A stretch of 8,163 nt of DNA, taken from positions 1 to 8,163 of the forward strand of contig JAFTIQ010000064.1 of NCBI GenBank assembly GCA_017456805.1, given 5' to 3'. Below are positions 1 through 7,540 of this stretch, piece by piece (position 1 is the stretch's first letter; each line of letters begins with the position of its first letter). The notes below the pieces were generated by a model. It worked only from the letters and a program-made list of their open reading frames with translations. It made no database searches and was not told the origin of the DNA. Both the position numbers and the translations under genes were made by a program. This DNA is from Lentisphaeria bacterium. GTDB taxonomy: Bacteria; Verrucomicrobiota; Lentisphaeria; Victivallales; UBA1829.

Positions 1-644
1 CCCCGCCGGAAGGGAAAGACGTCCCCGGAAAAACATTAAATTACATGCTCAGTCAGGCAAATGGCGCTATTATTGTTTTCAACAACAGTGATGCGATTCC
101 CCAAAGCCGGGAGTATTTGAAAAATCTGATTTCCCCGCTGAAAGGAAAAGATACGGATTGTGTTTTCGGGAATCAGATTGCCCGGAAAGATGCGTATTTT
201 GTCGTTCGCAAAGATTATGAACGTGCGTTCGGTGATGGTTCCATCTCTGCCGGATGGGGTAATTTTTTCTCGCTGGTGTCATCCGGATTCCGCAAAAAAG
301 ATTTGCTTGAAAAACCGTTTTATGAACAAATCCAATATTCGGAAGATGCTGATTGGGTCAGACGTTACTCCGCAAAAATCGTCTATGCGGCAAACGCAGT
401 TGTGGAACATTCCCACAATTACACCTTGCAGGAAGTAAAAAAACGTTTCTTCAATGAAGGGGTCGCTGATCGTCAGATGGGGAAAACTCCCATGAGTTTT
501 TTCCATTGTATCCGGTCAGTCATCGCCGAAACTCTGAGAGATTGGATCTATCTTGCCAAGCATGGAGCATTCAAAGAAATTTTCTATGCCCCAGTTTACC
601 GTTATGTGCAGAAAGTGAATTACTGCAGGGGGACAAAACAATGA
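1..644 (+). CDS. GT2 family glycosyltransferase, 5' end outside the window
   Basis: Likely an inverting family 2 glycosyltransferase (GT-A fold) that transfers a nucleotide sugar, possibly rhamnose-like, to a growing lipid-linked glycan at the cytoplasmic face of the membrane. The reading frame is open from base 3 to the left edge, so the N-terminal part of the domain (probably 60-90 residues) is missing; the ATG at 45 is internal. 213 residues are visible. GT2 hallmarks: a G-K-T-L-N stretch before the NNSDA motif (Asp near bases 90-92, the DxD-like metal/nucleotide site), the EDADW motif at bases 342-356 (candidate catalytic acid/base region), then HSHNYT and a basic amphipathic segment. The C-terminal tail (aromatic, APVYRYVQK) resembles rhamnosyltransferase-type GT2 proteins. 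The stop TGA (642-644) overlaps the next start. Family assignment is firm; donor and acceptor are unknown. Confidence 0.85.
   Translation, partial: PPEGKDVPGKTLNYMLSQANGAIIVFNNSDAIPQSREYLKNLISPLKGKDTDCVFGNQIARKDAYFVVRKDYERAFGDGSISAGWGNFFSLVSSGFRKKDLLEKPFYEQIQYSEDADWVRRYSAKIVYAANAVVEHSHNYTLQEVKKRFFNEGVADRQMGKTPMSFFHCIRSVIAETLRDWIYLAKHGAFKEIFYAPVYRYVQKVNYCRGTKQ
627..633 (+). promoter_or_regulatory. Shine-Dalgarno site that fixes the start at 641
   Basis: The purine run AGGGGGA ends seven bases before ATG 641. It supports this start rather than the in-frame ATG at 506, which would give 45 extra residues unlike any GT4 N-terminus and would overlap the upstream gene by 139 bases. Confidence 0.75.
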
Positions 645-1837
645 AAATCGCTCATATTGTCCGCCGGTTTACCTTTTCCGAATGGGGCGGAACGGAAAGT
701 GTTGTATGGAATATCGCATTGCAGCAGAAATCTCAAGGGTTGACGCCGGAAATTCTCTGTACGGCAGCACTGGACAGGATCGGCTGTGAAATTGTCAACG
801 GCATAACGATCCGGCGTTTCCCTTATGTTTATCCCTATTTTCCCATGCCGGAAAAAGATAGAACTGCCCTGGATAAAAAAGGCGGGAACCCCTTTTCGCC
901 GGAACTCCTGCGATACTTGAAACATGGAAATTTTGATATATTCCACCTTCACGCCGGGGGAAGAATCGCCAATTATTCCATCAGACTCGGGAAAAAATCA
1001 AACATCCCCTGTATTATGAGTCTGCACGGCGGATCCTGTGCCATCCCCAAAAAGGAAATGGAATTGATGCTGAAGCCGTTGAAACACAAATTCTCATACG
1101 GCGGAATCATTGACCGGCTTTTCCAGGCACATCATGTTCCGGAAAGTCAAGCGGATCTGCTTCTTGCATTAAGCAGAGAAGAAGCCCAAAAACTCCGGGA
1201 ACGTTATCCGGAGAAAAGAATTGAACTTTTTCCGAATGGGATTCTGCACCGGGAACTGCCGGAAGAGGGAGATTTCAGAAAACAGTACAAAATTCCGGAA
1301 GATCAAAAAGTCATTCTCTGTATTTCCCGCATTGATTACCAGAAGAATCAGAAAATCCTGCTGGAAATTCTGCCGGGATCCCCTGATACTCACCTGCTTT
1401 TGATCGGTCCGGTAACTGCCGGTTGGTATCATAATGAAATCCTTGAAACTGCAGAAAAACTGGGAGTAAACGACCGATTGACCATCATTCCCGGTTTGCC
1501 GCCCGACAGTATAACTCTTTTACAGGCATTGAAAACAGCCTCCTGTTTTATCCTTCCCAGCCGTCATGAACCATTCGGGATCGCCGCATTGGAAGCTTTG
1601 GATGCAGAACTCCCGCTGATTGCTTCAAATGTGGGCGGCTTGAGGGATTTTCTGATCGACGGGAAAAATGCTCTTCTGTTTGAAGACAATGATACAGCAG
1701 ACCTGCTTGAAGCATATCAAAAAGCGGAAGTTCAGCGGGAATCCCTGATTGCCGGAGGAAAAATGACTGCTCAGGAATACAACTGGAAGAGGATTTCTGA
1801 AAAACTTACAGATATTTACCGGGAGCTGGTCGGATGA
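641..1837 (+). CDS. GT4 family glycosyltransferase
   Basis: Predicted retaining GT-B glycosyltransferase, 398 residues, the usual length for GT4. It probably adds a sugar from a GDP- or UDP-donor to a lipid-linked oligosaccharide in the cytoplasm. The N-terminal acceptor domain opens with strand MKIAHIVRRF and the glycine loop W-G-G-T-E (residues 15-19), followed by the HLHAG strand at 102-106. The C-terminal donor domain contains a CISRIDYQKN segment (phosphate-binding Arg/Lys region) and the E-x7-E motif with Glu310 and Glu318 in HEPFGIAALE, then the S-N-V-G-G-L loop. Start 641 is chosen because it begins exactly at the GT4 strand, has a good ribosome site and forms an ATGA overlap with the stop of the previous gene. 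Its own stop overlaps the next start in the same way. Substrate cannot be read from the sequence. Confidence 0.9.
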   Translation: MKIAHIVRRFTFSEWGGTESVVWNIALQQKSQGLTPEILCTAALDRIGCEIVNGITIRRFPYVYPYFPMPEKDRTALDKKGGNPFSPELLRYLKHGNFDIFHLHAGGRIANYSIRLGKKSNIPCIMSLHGGSCAIPKKEMELMLKPLKHKFSYGGIIDRLFQAHHVPESQADLLLALSREEAQKLRERYPEKRIELFPNGILHRELPEEGDFRKQYKIPEDQKVILCISRIDYQKNQKILLEILPGSPDTHLLLIGPVTAGWYHNEILETAEKLGVNDRLTIIPGLPPDSITLLQALKTASCFILPSRHEPFGIAALEALDAELPLIASNVGGLRDFLIDGKNALLFEDNDTADLLEAYQKAEVQRESLIAGGKMTAQEYNWKRISEKLTDIYRELVG

Positions 1838-2916
1838 AACAGATTCTTTACATCGGAAAATATAACGGAATCATCGGCGGGATCGAACGATACATGCAGA
1901 ACAGTGCGGACCTTTTGCAGAAAAACGGCTTTGCTGTGCACTATCGTTATATTGAAGATGGCGGCAAAGATCAGGAAAGATTCACCGGAACGTTTGAAAG
2001 CGTAAAAATTTTTTCACCGGATGACGGAATCCTGCAGAGTGCTGATCTTGTGATCCTGCATAATATTATAGATGTAGAGTATTTGCAGCATCTTCCGGCA
2101 AACAGGAGCTTCTTTTTCGCTCACGATCATAATATATACTGCCAGCGGCATCACTATTATATGCCCGTGGGAAGGATCAATTGTCACCGGAAACGCAGCA
2201 AAATCTTTTGCAGACTCTGTTCTCTTGGAAGAAATCCTGCACCGCCATTGGAGGAATACCGCAAAATTCCGGCATTGGTACTTTCAGACTTTATGGCGGA
2301 AAACCTGCGGAAAAACGGTTTTGAAAAAGTATTCAAACTCCCGGCATTTATAAAAACTGAAAAACAGAAACACACCTTTATGCCGGATGGAGTTTTGCGG
2401 ATTCTCTTTCTCGGACAGCTCATCCGGGGAAAAGGGGCAGATCTGATGCTGAAAGCCCTTGCAAAACTGGAAGTTCCCTTTACCTGTATCATTGCCGGAG
2501 ATGGAAAAGACCGGAAAATGCTGGAAATGATGGTTGAAAAATTCAAATTATGCGGTAAAGTTCACTTCGCAGGCTTTGTCAGCAAGCCGGAAGAATTATG
2601 GAAACTTTGCGATCTCTTTTTCTTTCCGATCCGCTGGCAGGAACCATTCGGACTCGTCGGGCTGGAAGCAATGGCTCACGGAATCCCGGTGGCGGCATTT
2701 GATCTGGGCGGAATCGGGGAATATCTCACGAGAGAATGCGGTACACTTATCCCGGAAAGGGATCTGAAGTTTGCAGCAAAGATCCTGACGGATTATTATC
2801 ATCATCCTGAATTGCTGCAAAAACAAAGAGAATGCGGCTTATGGCTGGCAGAACATCACTTTTCGGAGGAAAATTTTGTGAATAGATTCAAAGAACTTAC
2901 GGAGGGATTGAAATGA
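1834..2916 (+). CDS. GT4 family glycosyltransferase with a four-cysteine cluster
   Basis: 360-residue GT-B glycosyltransferase, likely cytoplasmic and part of repeat-unit assembly. The N-terminus has the glycine loop G-G-I-E-R-Y, the A-H-D-H-N strand end at residues 96-100, and then an unusual insert with Cys103, Cys117, Cys126 and Cys129 in a basic, His-rich context; similar Cys patterns occur in a subset of GT4 proteins and could bind metal, which is inference. The C-terminal half has FLGQLIRGKG (donor phosphate loop) and the E-x7-E motif Glu270/Glu278 in QEPFGLVGLE, followed by D-L-G-G-I. Translation starts at an ATGA overlap with the upstream stop; GGGAG at 1821-1825 is the probable ribosome site. 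Donor is unknown; mannose is plausible because manC is in the same operon. Confidence 0.9.
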   Translation: MKQILYIGKYNGIIGGIERYMQNSADLLQKNGFAVHYRYIEDGGKDQERFTGTFESVKIFSPDDGILQSADLVILHNIIDVEYLQHLPANRSFFFAHDHNIYCQRHHYYMPVGRINCHRKRSKIFCRLCSLGRNPAPPLEEYRKIPALVLSDFMAENLRKNGFEKVFKLPAFIKTEKQKHTFMPDGVLRILFLGQLIRGKGADLMLKALAKLEVPFTCIIAGDGKDRKMLEMMVEKFKLCGKVHFAGFVSKPEELWKLCDLFFFPIRWQEPFGLVGLEAMAHGIPVAAFDLGGIGEYLTRECGTLIPERDLKFAAKILTDYYHHPELLQKQRECGLWLAEHHFSEENFVNRFKELTEGLK

Positions 2917-4700
2917 AGATCCTGCTTTCTGCGATCCCGTTTGACAACGGGAAATCGGGAATTTCAGTTTATATCCGTGAAGTCGTCAAAGCATTGGAAC
3001 AGGCAGGGCATGAACTCACGCTGATCGTGGAAGATGACGGAGCAAAAGAGTTTGAGCGTTTTGAGCTGATCCGGATCAAAAAACAGAGAGCTTTATTTTC
3101 AATGCTTTACAGTTTGTTCCTTCTTCCCTGGCGTGTCAAATGGAACAAATTTGATTTCTGTATTATGCTTGCCGCAAACCGGCGGGTGTTTTGCCGTTAT
3201 CCCATCTTTACCATTGCGGTCGTTCACGATTTATCCCAATACCATGTTCCGGTGAAATACGATAAATTCCGGATGTTCTATATCAAAAAGATCTTGCCGT
3301 ATTTTGTCCGGAAATCCCAGAGTATTGTTGCCATCAGTCAGTCAACAAAAAATGATTTGATCAAATATTGGCATATTCCGGAAGAAAAAATCAGTGTGGT
3401 TTATAACGGATTTACTCCACAGGCAGGTGCAGAAGTCAACAGAAAAAATCAGATCCTTTATATTTCCCGCATTGAACATCCGGGCAAAAATCATTTGAAT
3501 CTGCTGAAAGCGTTTGAATGTTTACCCGAAGAATTGCGGAAACAATATACCCTTGTCATGCCCGGTGCCGCCTGGAATGGGGCTGAAACCGTTTTTGAAT
3601 ATGCAAAAAATTCTCCATGTGCAGATCAGTTCAAATTTACCGGATTCGTTGACTTTGCAAAATTGCCGGAACTTTATGCGGAAAGTGCAATGTATATCTT
3701 TCCGTCACACTTTGAAGGATTCGGGTTATCCTTGCTCGAAGCAATGCATGCGGGAGTCCCATGTGCCTGTTCCAACAATTCCTCTCTGGGGGAATTGGGA
3801 GAGGATGCCGCCGAACTTTTTGATCCGGCATCGGTTCAGGAAATTGCAGCGGCAATGCAAAAAATTCTTACAGATGAAAATGTAAAGCAGGATTTGATCA
3901 TCAAAGGGAAGGCAAAATCCGCCCGATTCTGCTGGAAAAATACAGCAAAAGGTTTGACAGATCTTTATCTCAGCCGGAAAGCTGTGGTGTTCGGTGTTCC
4001 GTTTTTTACCGGTACAATGCAGGAGGCTTTACAGAAAATCGATACACTGGTCAACAGCAGAAAGTCCTGCCATGTCGCATTCATCAATGCTCACTGCCTG
4101 AACATTGCATACAGTGATGAAGCTTACAAACAAGTTCTTCTTTCGTGCCCGGCAGTATTTTCCGATGGGATCGGGGCAAAAATCGGGGCAAAGATCCTCG
4201 GGTATCGAGTGGAAGAAAATGTCAATGGAACAGATATGTTTCCGCTGCTTGCCCGGAAAACATACCGTATTTATCTTCTGGGGGGAGCCCCCGGCGTGGC
4301 AGCGGCGGCATTGCAAAACGCAAAAGCCCTGAATGGAAAAGCTGAATTTATCGGCTGTGCCGATGGCTTTTTCCGGGAAAAAAGTCAGGAAGCTGTATTT
4401 ACGGAACTCCGGGAACTTCAGCCGGATATCATTCTGGTGGCGATGGGCGTTCCGAAACAGGAAATGTGGATCCATGAGCATTTGCAGGATCTTCCGGGGT
4501 GCGTGGCGATCGGAGTCGGCGGACTGCTTGATTTTGTATCTGAACGGATCCCCCGTGCCCCGTTGTGGATGCGGGAAAGCGGCATGGAATGGTGTTACCG
4601 GCTTTACAATGAGCCGATCAGATTATTTAAACGGTATATCATTGGAAATCCTTTGTTTATCGCAAGGGTTTTCCTAAGCAAATTATGGAGAGGAAAATGA
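2913..4700 (+). CDS. Bifunctional GT4-GT26 glycosyltransferase fusion
   Basis: 595-residue protein with two complete glycosyltransferase domains. Residues 1 to about 350 are GT4: an S-G-I-S-V-Y N-terminal loop, VVHDLSQYH, YISRIEHPGKNH, and E-x7-E with Glu268/Glu276 in FEGFGLSLLE. Residues about 357-595 are a WecG/TagA/CpsF (GT26) domain: opening strand VVFGVPF (358-364), FINAH (390-394), SDGIG (417-421, whose Asp418 corresponds to the proposed catalytic Asp of TagA), LLGGAPG near 455-461, PKQE (514-517), GVGGLLDF, RAP (548-550) and EWCYRL (559-564), ending with the basic NEPIRLFKRY tail of the family. GT26 enzymes usually add the second sugar (for example ManNAc) to a polyprenyl-diphosphate-linked sugar, so this protein may perform two steps at the membrane. 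No frameshift or stop separates the domains and the linker is very short. ATGA overlap at the start; GGAGGG at 2901-2906. Order of sugar addition is unknown. Confidence 0.9.
   Translation: MKILLSAIPFDNGKSGISVYIREVVKALEQAGHELTLIVEDDGAKEFERFELIRIKKQRALFSMLYSLFLLPWRVKWNKFDFCIMLAANRRVFCRYPIFTIAVVHDLSQYHVPVKYDKFRMFYIKKILPYFVRKSQSIVAISQSTKNDLIKYWHIPEEKISVVYNGFTPQAGAEVNRKNQILYISRIEHPGKNHLNLLKAFECLPEELRKQYTLVMPGAAWNGAETVFEYAKNSPCADQFKFTGFVDFAKLPELYAESAMYIFPSHFEGFGLSLLEAMHAGVPCACSNNSSLGELGEDAAELFDPASVQEIAAAMQKILTDENVKQDLIIKGKAKSARFCWKNTAKGLTDLYLSRKAVVFGVPFFTGTMQEALQKIDTLVNSRKSCHVAFINAHCLNIAYSDEAYKQVLLSCPAVFSDGIGAKIGAKILGYRVEENVNGTDMFPLLARKTYRIYLLGGAPGVAAAALQNAKALNGKAEFIGCADGFFREKSQEAVFTELRELQPDIILVAMGVPKQEMWIHEHLQDLPGCVAIGVGGLLDFVSERIPRAPLWMRESGMEWCYRLYNEPIRLFKRYIIGNPLFIARVFLSKLWRGK
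4687..4693 (+). promoter_or_regulatory. Shine-Dalgarno site supporting the start at 4697
   Basis: GGAGAGG just before ATG 4697. It overlaps the alternative in-frame ATG at 4685, which has no comparable upstream site. Position 4697 also recreates the ATGA overlap seen at other junctions and gives a compact lipoprotein signal peptide. Confidence 0.6.
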
Positions 4701-5608
4701 AAAAACTTTTACCCCTTTTAACGGCGGCTTTGGTATTGATTTTTGCAGGCTGTTCCACAACATCCCCTTATGATTACGGTACAAATTGGCTGATACGGGA
4801 AAATGATATTCCACAGTATTACTCGAAATTTGATCTGTTTTATATCGGCAAGGCCCCGGCAGGATACGGAGATACCCACGATATTCAATTTAATTGGACC
4901 AAAACTCACACCAATGATATTTTTGGACGCGGAATAAGAGTTTTTGCCCCGGCGATCCGGCAGCCGGATGTCAGAAAAGTCGCAGAAGCTCTGGAATATT
5001 ATCTTGAAAATTTCCATGAACCATGCCATCCATTCGTCCTTCTTGCAGAAGGGAAAGCTGCTGATATGCTTTATGAAGCAATGCAGAAGGTTGATGGAGT
5101 AACGGTTAAAAACGGATTTATTGCCGCGTATCTTCCTGATATGCAGCCGAAAACAGCAGAACAAATCGCCGATGATTTTTATTGGGATGATTTGAAAGCA
5201 GCCGCAGGAGCCGATGATTTCGGTGTGATCATTACATGGATCAGCTGCATCAATAATGAAAAAATGGATGATCCCGCCTTGAAAAAAGGAATCTACTGTA
5301 TCAATCCGCTGAACTGGAAATTGGATGCCACACCCGGAACCGCCAAAGAAAATATTCAGGCAGTATTTTATATGCCGGAACATAAAAATATGTTCTGGAG
5401 AAAAGTGGAAGTCAAAAATTTCTGCGGGGCTGTGATCGACCCTGAAAAAGGTATACTCAATATAACTTGTCCTTTGCCGCTGCTGCATGTGAGCAATGGA
5501 AAATTCACAAACAACTGTATTTCCATTTTCGCCGGAAATATTGCAGAAAATGCCAGAACGCGAACGAATGCCCTGTTGAAGTTCCGGGAATGGAAGGGAA
5601 GCAATTAA
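4697..5608 (+). CDS. DUF3089-like lipoprotein, probable inactive alpha/beta-hydrolase
   Basis: 303-residue predicted lipoprotein. The signal peptide has two Lys, a hydrophobic core to residue 17 and a lipobox F-A-G-C with Cys19; Ser at +2 would favour outer-membrane sorting if the cell has a Lol system. The mature part matches my memory of the DUF3089 family (lipase-like alpha/beta hydrolases): FDLFYIG near the start, RVFAPAIRQP, PFVLL (112-116), GADDFGVIITW (to Trp181), INPLNW (202-207), FCGAVIDPEKG, and a C-terminal GNIAENARTR (280-289). At the place where the family has its G-H-S-Q-G nucleophile elbow, this protein reads A-E-G-K-A (117-121), and no GxSxG occurs anywhere. The C-terminal His/Asp region is also degenerate. 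It may be a binding or structural protein. Family call is from motifs only; role in glycan assembly or export is inferred from the operon. The next gene starts one base after the stop. Confidence 0.7.
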   Translation: MKKLLPLLTAALVLIFAGCSTTSPYDYGTNWLIRENDIPQYYSKFDLFYIGKAPAGYGDTHDIQFNWTKTHTNDIFGRGIRVFAPAIRQPDVRKVAEALEYYLENFHEPCHPFVLLAEGKAADMLYEAMQKVDGVTVKNGFIAAYLPDMQPKTAEQIADDFYWDDLKAAAGADDFGVIITWISCINNEKMDDPALKKGIYCINPLNWKLDATPGTAKENIQAVFYMPEHKNMFWRKVEVKNFCGAVIDPEKGILNITCPLPLLHVSNGKFTNNCISIFAGNIAENARTRTNALLKFREWKGSN

Positions 5609-5609
5609 A

Positions 5610-6545
5610 ATGAGTTTTTTTGATTTTCTGCCATGTTTTATTCTGAATCATACGCCAAAAATCATTGCGGCGTTTGAAATGGATTTTCTGCGGAATCTTT
5701 CTGATTTTCAGAAAGCGATCCCACGGGGAGAAAAATTCACTCTTATATTACAGCTGGGCTGGTCCGCAGAACTGCCGGAAGTCACTGAAGAATTGAAAAT
5801 TCGCCTCACAGAAGCAAAAAATGCATTCCCGGAAGCACGGTTCATCATCCTTGCCAACGCCCCCGCAGAGGTGGAAATCATCAAGGAATTCTGCGAAGTT
5901 TATCTTGCCAGTCACAATGCATTCCTTGATCCGGCACGGTATCCTTTAGCCAAAATGGGGAAACAGAAATTCGATGCCCTTTATATCGCACGCATTACCC
6001 CGTTCAAACGGCATTACCTTGCAGAACAAATCAGAAAACTTCACTTGATCGGCAGTTATTCTGAAAAGGAAAAAGAATATTTTACACAAACGATCTCCAA
6101 ATTCCCGAACGCTGTCTGGACACAGAAAGTCCCCTCATTTTTTATCGGACAGGAGATTTGCAAAGCCGCCTGCGGGCTGGCGTTGTCCGCCGTTGAAGGG
6201 GCGATGTTTTCCTGCGGGGAATATTCCCTTTGCGGGGTGCCTGTGGTAAATACCGGAAATCTGGGCGGACGGGATACTCTTCTGCCGGAGTTCGCTGTAC
6301 GTTATGCAGAAGATACCCCGGAAAGTGTGGCAGAACAGGTGGACTATTGGGGAAATAACCGGATTTCTCCGGGAGAGATCCGGGAAGGGTTTCTGAAATT
6401 GGCAAATCCGCAAAAAGAATTGGTGCAGGATCTGATCAATTCAATCGCAGGAAAAGAAGTTTATTTACCCCATAAACTCAATATCAGATGCCGTTTGCTG
6501 CCGCATACAAAATTACTGCATGGAATCAGGAGAATCAAAAAATGA
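5610..6545 (+). CDS. Divergent GT-B (GT4-like) glycosyltransferase
   Basis: 311-residue protein, shorter than classical GT4 enzymes (350-400). The N-terminal half has weak Rossmann-like strands (FTLILQLGW, ARFIILANAP) and the segment ASHNAFLDP. The second half has FDALYIARITPFKRH (donor phosphate loop with Arg and Lys) and LSAVEGAMFSCGEYSLCGVPVV, which contains E-x7-E with Glu196 and Glu204, followed by N-T-G-N-L-G-G-R-D. This combination occurs in a small group of poorly characterised glycosyltransferases that retain the donor domain but have a reduced acceptor domain. No signal peptide or membrane segment is apparent, so it should act in the cytoplasm. Start ATG 5610 lies one base after the previous stop, with GGAAGGG at 5592-5598. 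Its stop overlaps the manC-like start as ATGA. Donor and acceptor are unknown. Confidence 0.75.
   Translation: MSFFDFLPCFILNHTPKIIAAFEMDFLRNLSDFQKAIPRGEKFTLILQLGWSAELPEVTEELKIRLTEAKNAFPEARFIILANAPAEVEIIKEFCEVYLASHNAFLDPARYPLAKMGKQKFDALYIARITPFKRHYLAEQIRKLHLIGSYSEKEKEYFTQTISKFPNAVWTQKVPSFFIGQEICKAACGLALSAVEGAMFSCGEYSLCGVPVVNTGNLGGRDTLLPEFAVRYAEDTPESVAEQVDYWGNNRISPGEIREGFLKLANPQKELVQDLINSIAGKEVYLPHKLNIRCRLLPHTKLLHGIRRIKK
6528..6532 (+). promoter_or_regulatory. Shine-Dalgarno site that fixes the start at 6542
   Basis: AGGAG nine bases before ATG 6542. It supports this start over the in-frame ATG at 6488, which would add 18 residues not seen in the family ahead of the nucleotide-binding strand. 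Confidence 0.75.
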
Positions 6546-7540
6546 ATATTGCAAAAGAGAAAGTTTTTGCCGTCATTATGGCTGGCGGAAAAGGGGAAAG
6601 ATTGTGGCCGCTGAGTACAGACGAACGCCCGAAACCGCTGATCTCTCTGAATGGACAACAGACTCTGCTGGAAGATACCGTTCAACGGCTGTTTCCTCTG
6701 CTGAATGCTGAAAATGTGTTTGTGATCACCGATGAAGTTTCTGCAAATCAGGCACGGGAGATCCTGATGCTCCCGGCAGGAAATATCATTGCCGAACCTT
6801 GCAGAAGAAATACTGCACCATGTATCGCTCTGGCTGCAGCGTTGATCAAACGGAAATGCGAAGATGCGACAATGATCATTCTCCCGGCTGATCACCGCAT
6901 CGCTCCGGTAAAACGCTTTCAGGAAGATTTGATCGATTGCATCAACCAGGCTCAGAAAGGAAGTTTGACCATTCTCGGTGTCACACCCGATAAACCGGCA
7001 ACAGGATACGGGTATATCTGTGCCGGAGAAAAAATTGCCCCCGGAATTTATAACGTCAACGCATTCAAGGAAAAACCGGATTTTGAAACAGCCCAGCATT
7101 ACATGATGGACGGAAATTACTGGTGGAACTGCGGAATCTTTGTCTGGCAGGTGAAAACAATCGCCGAAGCATTCAAACAATATTGTCCGGCTTTGTATGA
7201 AAAATTTGAATCATGGGCAAGTGGAAACGATTATCTTTCCGATTTTGAAACATGCGAAAAAATTTCCATTGATTATGCCATTATGGAAAAAGCCGGTCAT
7301 GTGGCTGTCAAACAGGCATCTTTCCTGTGGAATGATTTGGGCACACTCGGGGCATTATATGAAATCACGATGAAAGATTTCCATGAGAACGCCATCAGCA
7401 CAAAAGGAAAACTTCAGCTTGACAATGCTGATCAGAATTTGATATTCTGTGATGATGATACAGAGATCCGCGTGGAAAATGTCAAAAAATGTGCCGTCAT
7501 AAAATCCGGGAAAGCTCTGCTGATTACAACAGAATGGTAA
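6542..7540 (+). CDS. manC: Mannose-1-phosphate guanylyltransferase (GDP-mannose pyrophosphorylase)
   Basis: 332-residue cytoplasmic nucleotidyltransferase that makes GDP-mannose from GTP and mannose-1-phosphate. Motifs in order: FAVIMAGGKGERLWPLS (residues 9-25, the signature loop), EPCRRNTAP, LPADH (114-118), TGYGYI (154-159), FKEKP (175-179, sugar-phosphate site), WWNCGIF (194-200), SIDYAIMEK (242-250) and WNDLGT (263-268). It is the single-domain type: the phosphomannose isomerase cupin domain found in many ManC proteins is absent. The C-terminus ends at LLITTEW, about 10-20 residues earlier than I expect for the family, where a final helix normally follows this strand; catalytic parts are unaffected. 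The start forms an ATGA overlap with the upstream glycosyltransferase. The product would feed mannosyl- or GDP-mannose-derived sugar transfer by enzymes of this operon. Confidence 0.92.
   Translation: MNIAKEKVFAVIMAGGKGERLWPLSTDERPKPLISLNGQQTLLEDTVQRLFPLLNAENVFVITDEVSANQAREILMLPAGNIIAEPCRRNTAPCIALAAALIKRKCEDATMIILPADHRIAPVKRFQEDLIDCINQAQKGSLTILGVTPDKPATGYGYICAGEKIAPGIYNVNAFKEKPDFETAQHYMMDGNYWWNCGIFVWQVKTIAEAFKQYCPALYEKFESWASGNDYLSDFETCEKISIDYAIMEKAGHVAVKQASFLWNDLGTLGALYEITMKDFHENAISTKGKLQLDNADQNLIFCDDDTEIRVENVKKCAVIKSGKALLITTEW

Noticed and set aside
506..640. N-terminal extension of the second gene from ATG 506
   Set aside because: The 45 extra residues are a shifted reading of the GT2 gene end; the GT4 fold begins at Met 641, which has its own ribosome site and ATGA overlap.
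1321..3475. 15-base identical repeat (TATTTCCCGCATTGA) at 1321-1335 and 3461-3475
   Set aside because: Both copies encode the same conserved I-S-R-I motif of GT4 donor domains, so shared function or paralogy explains it better than a mobile repeat.
4718..5488. 256-codon open frame on the - strand
   Set aside because: It lies entirely antisense to the lipoprotein gene, is rich in Cys, Phe and Ile as expected of an antisense reading, and has no domain signature.
6461..7180. 239-codon open frame on the - strand
   Set aside because: Antisense to the manC-like gene, whose motifs are unmistakable; the reverse product has none.
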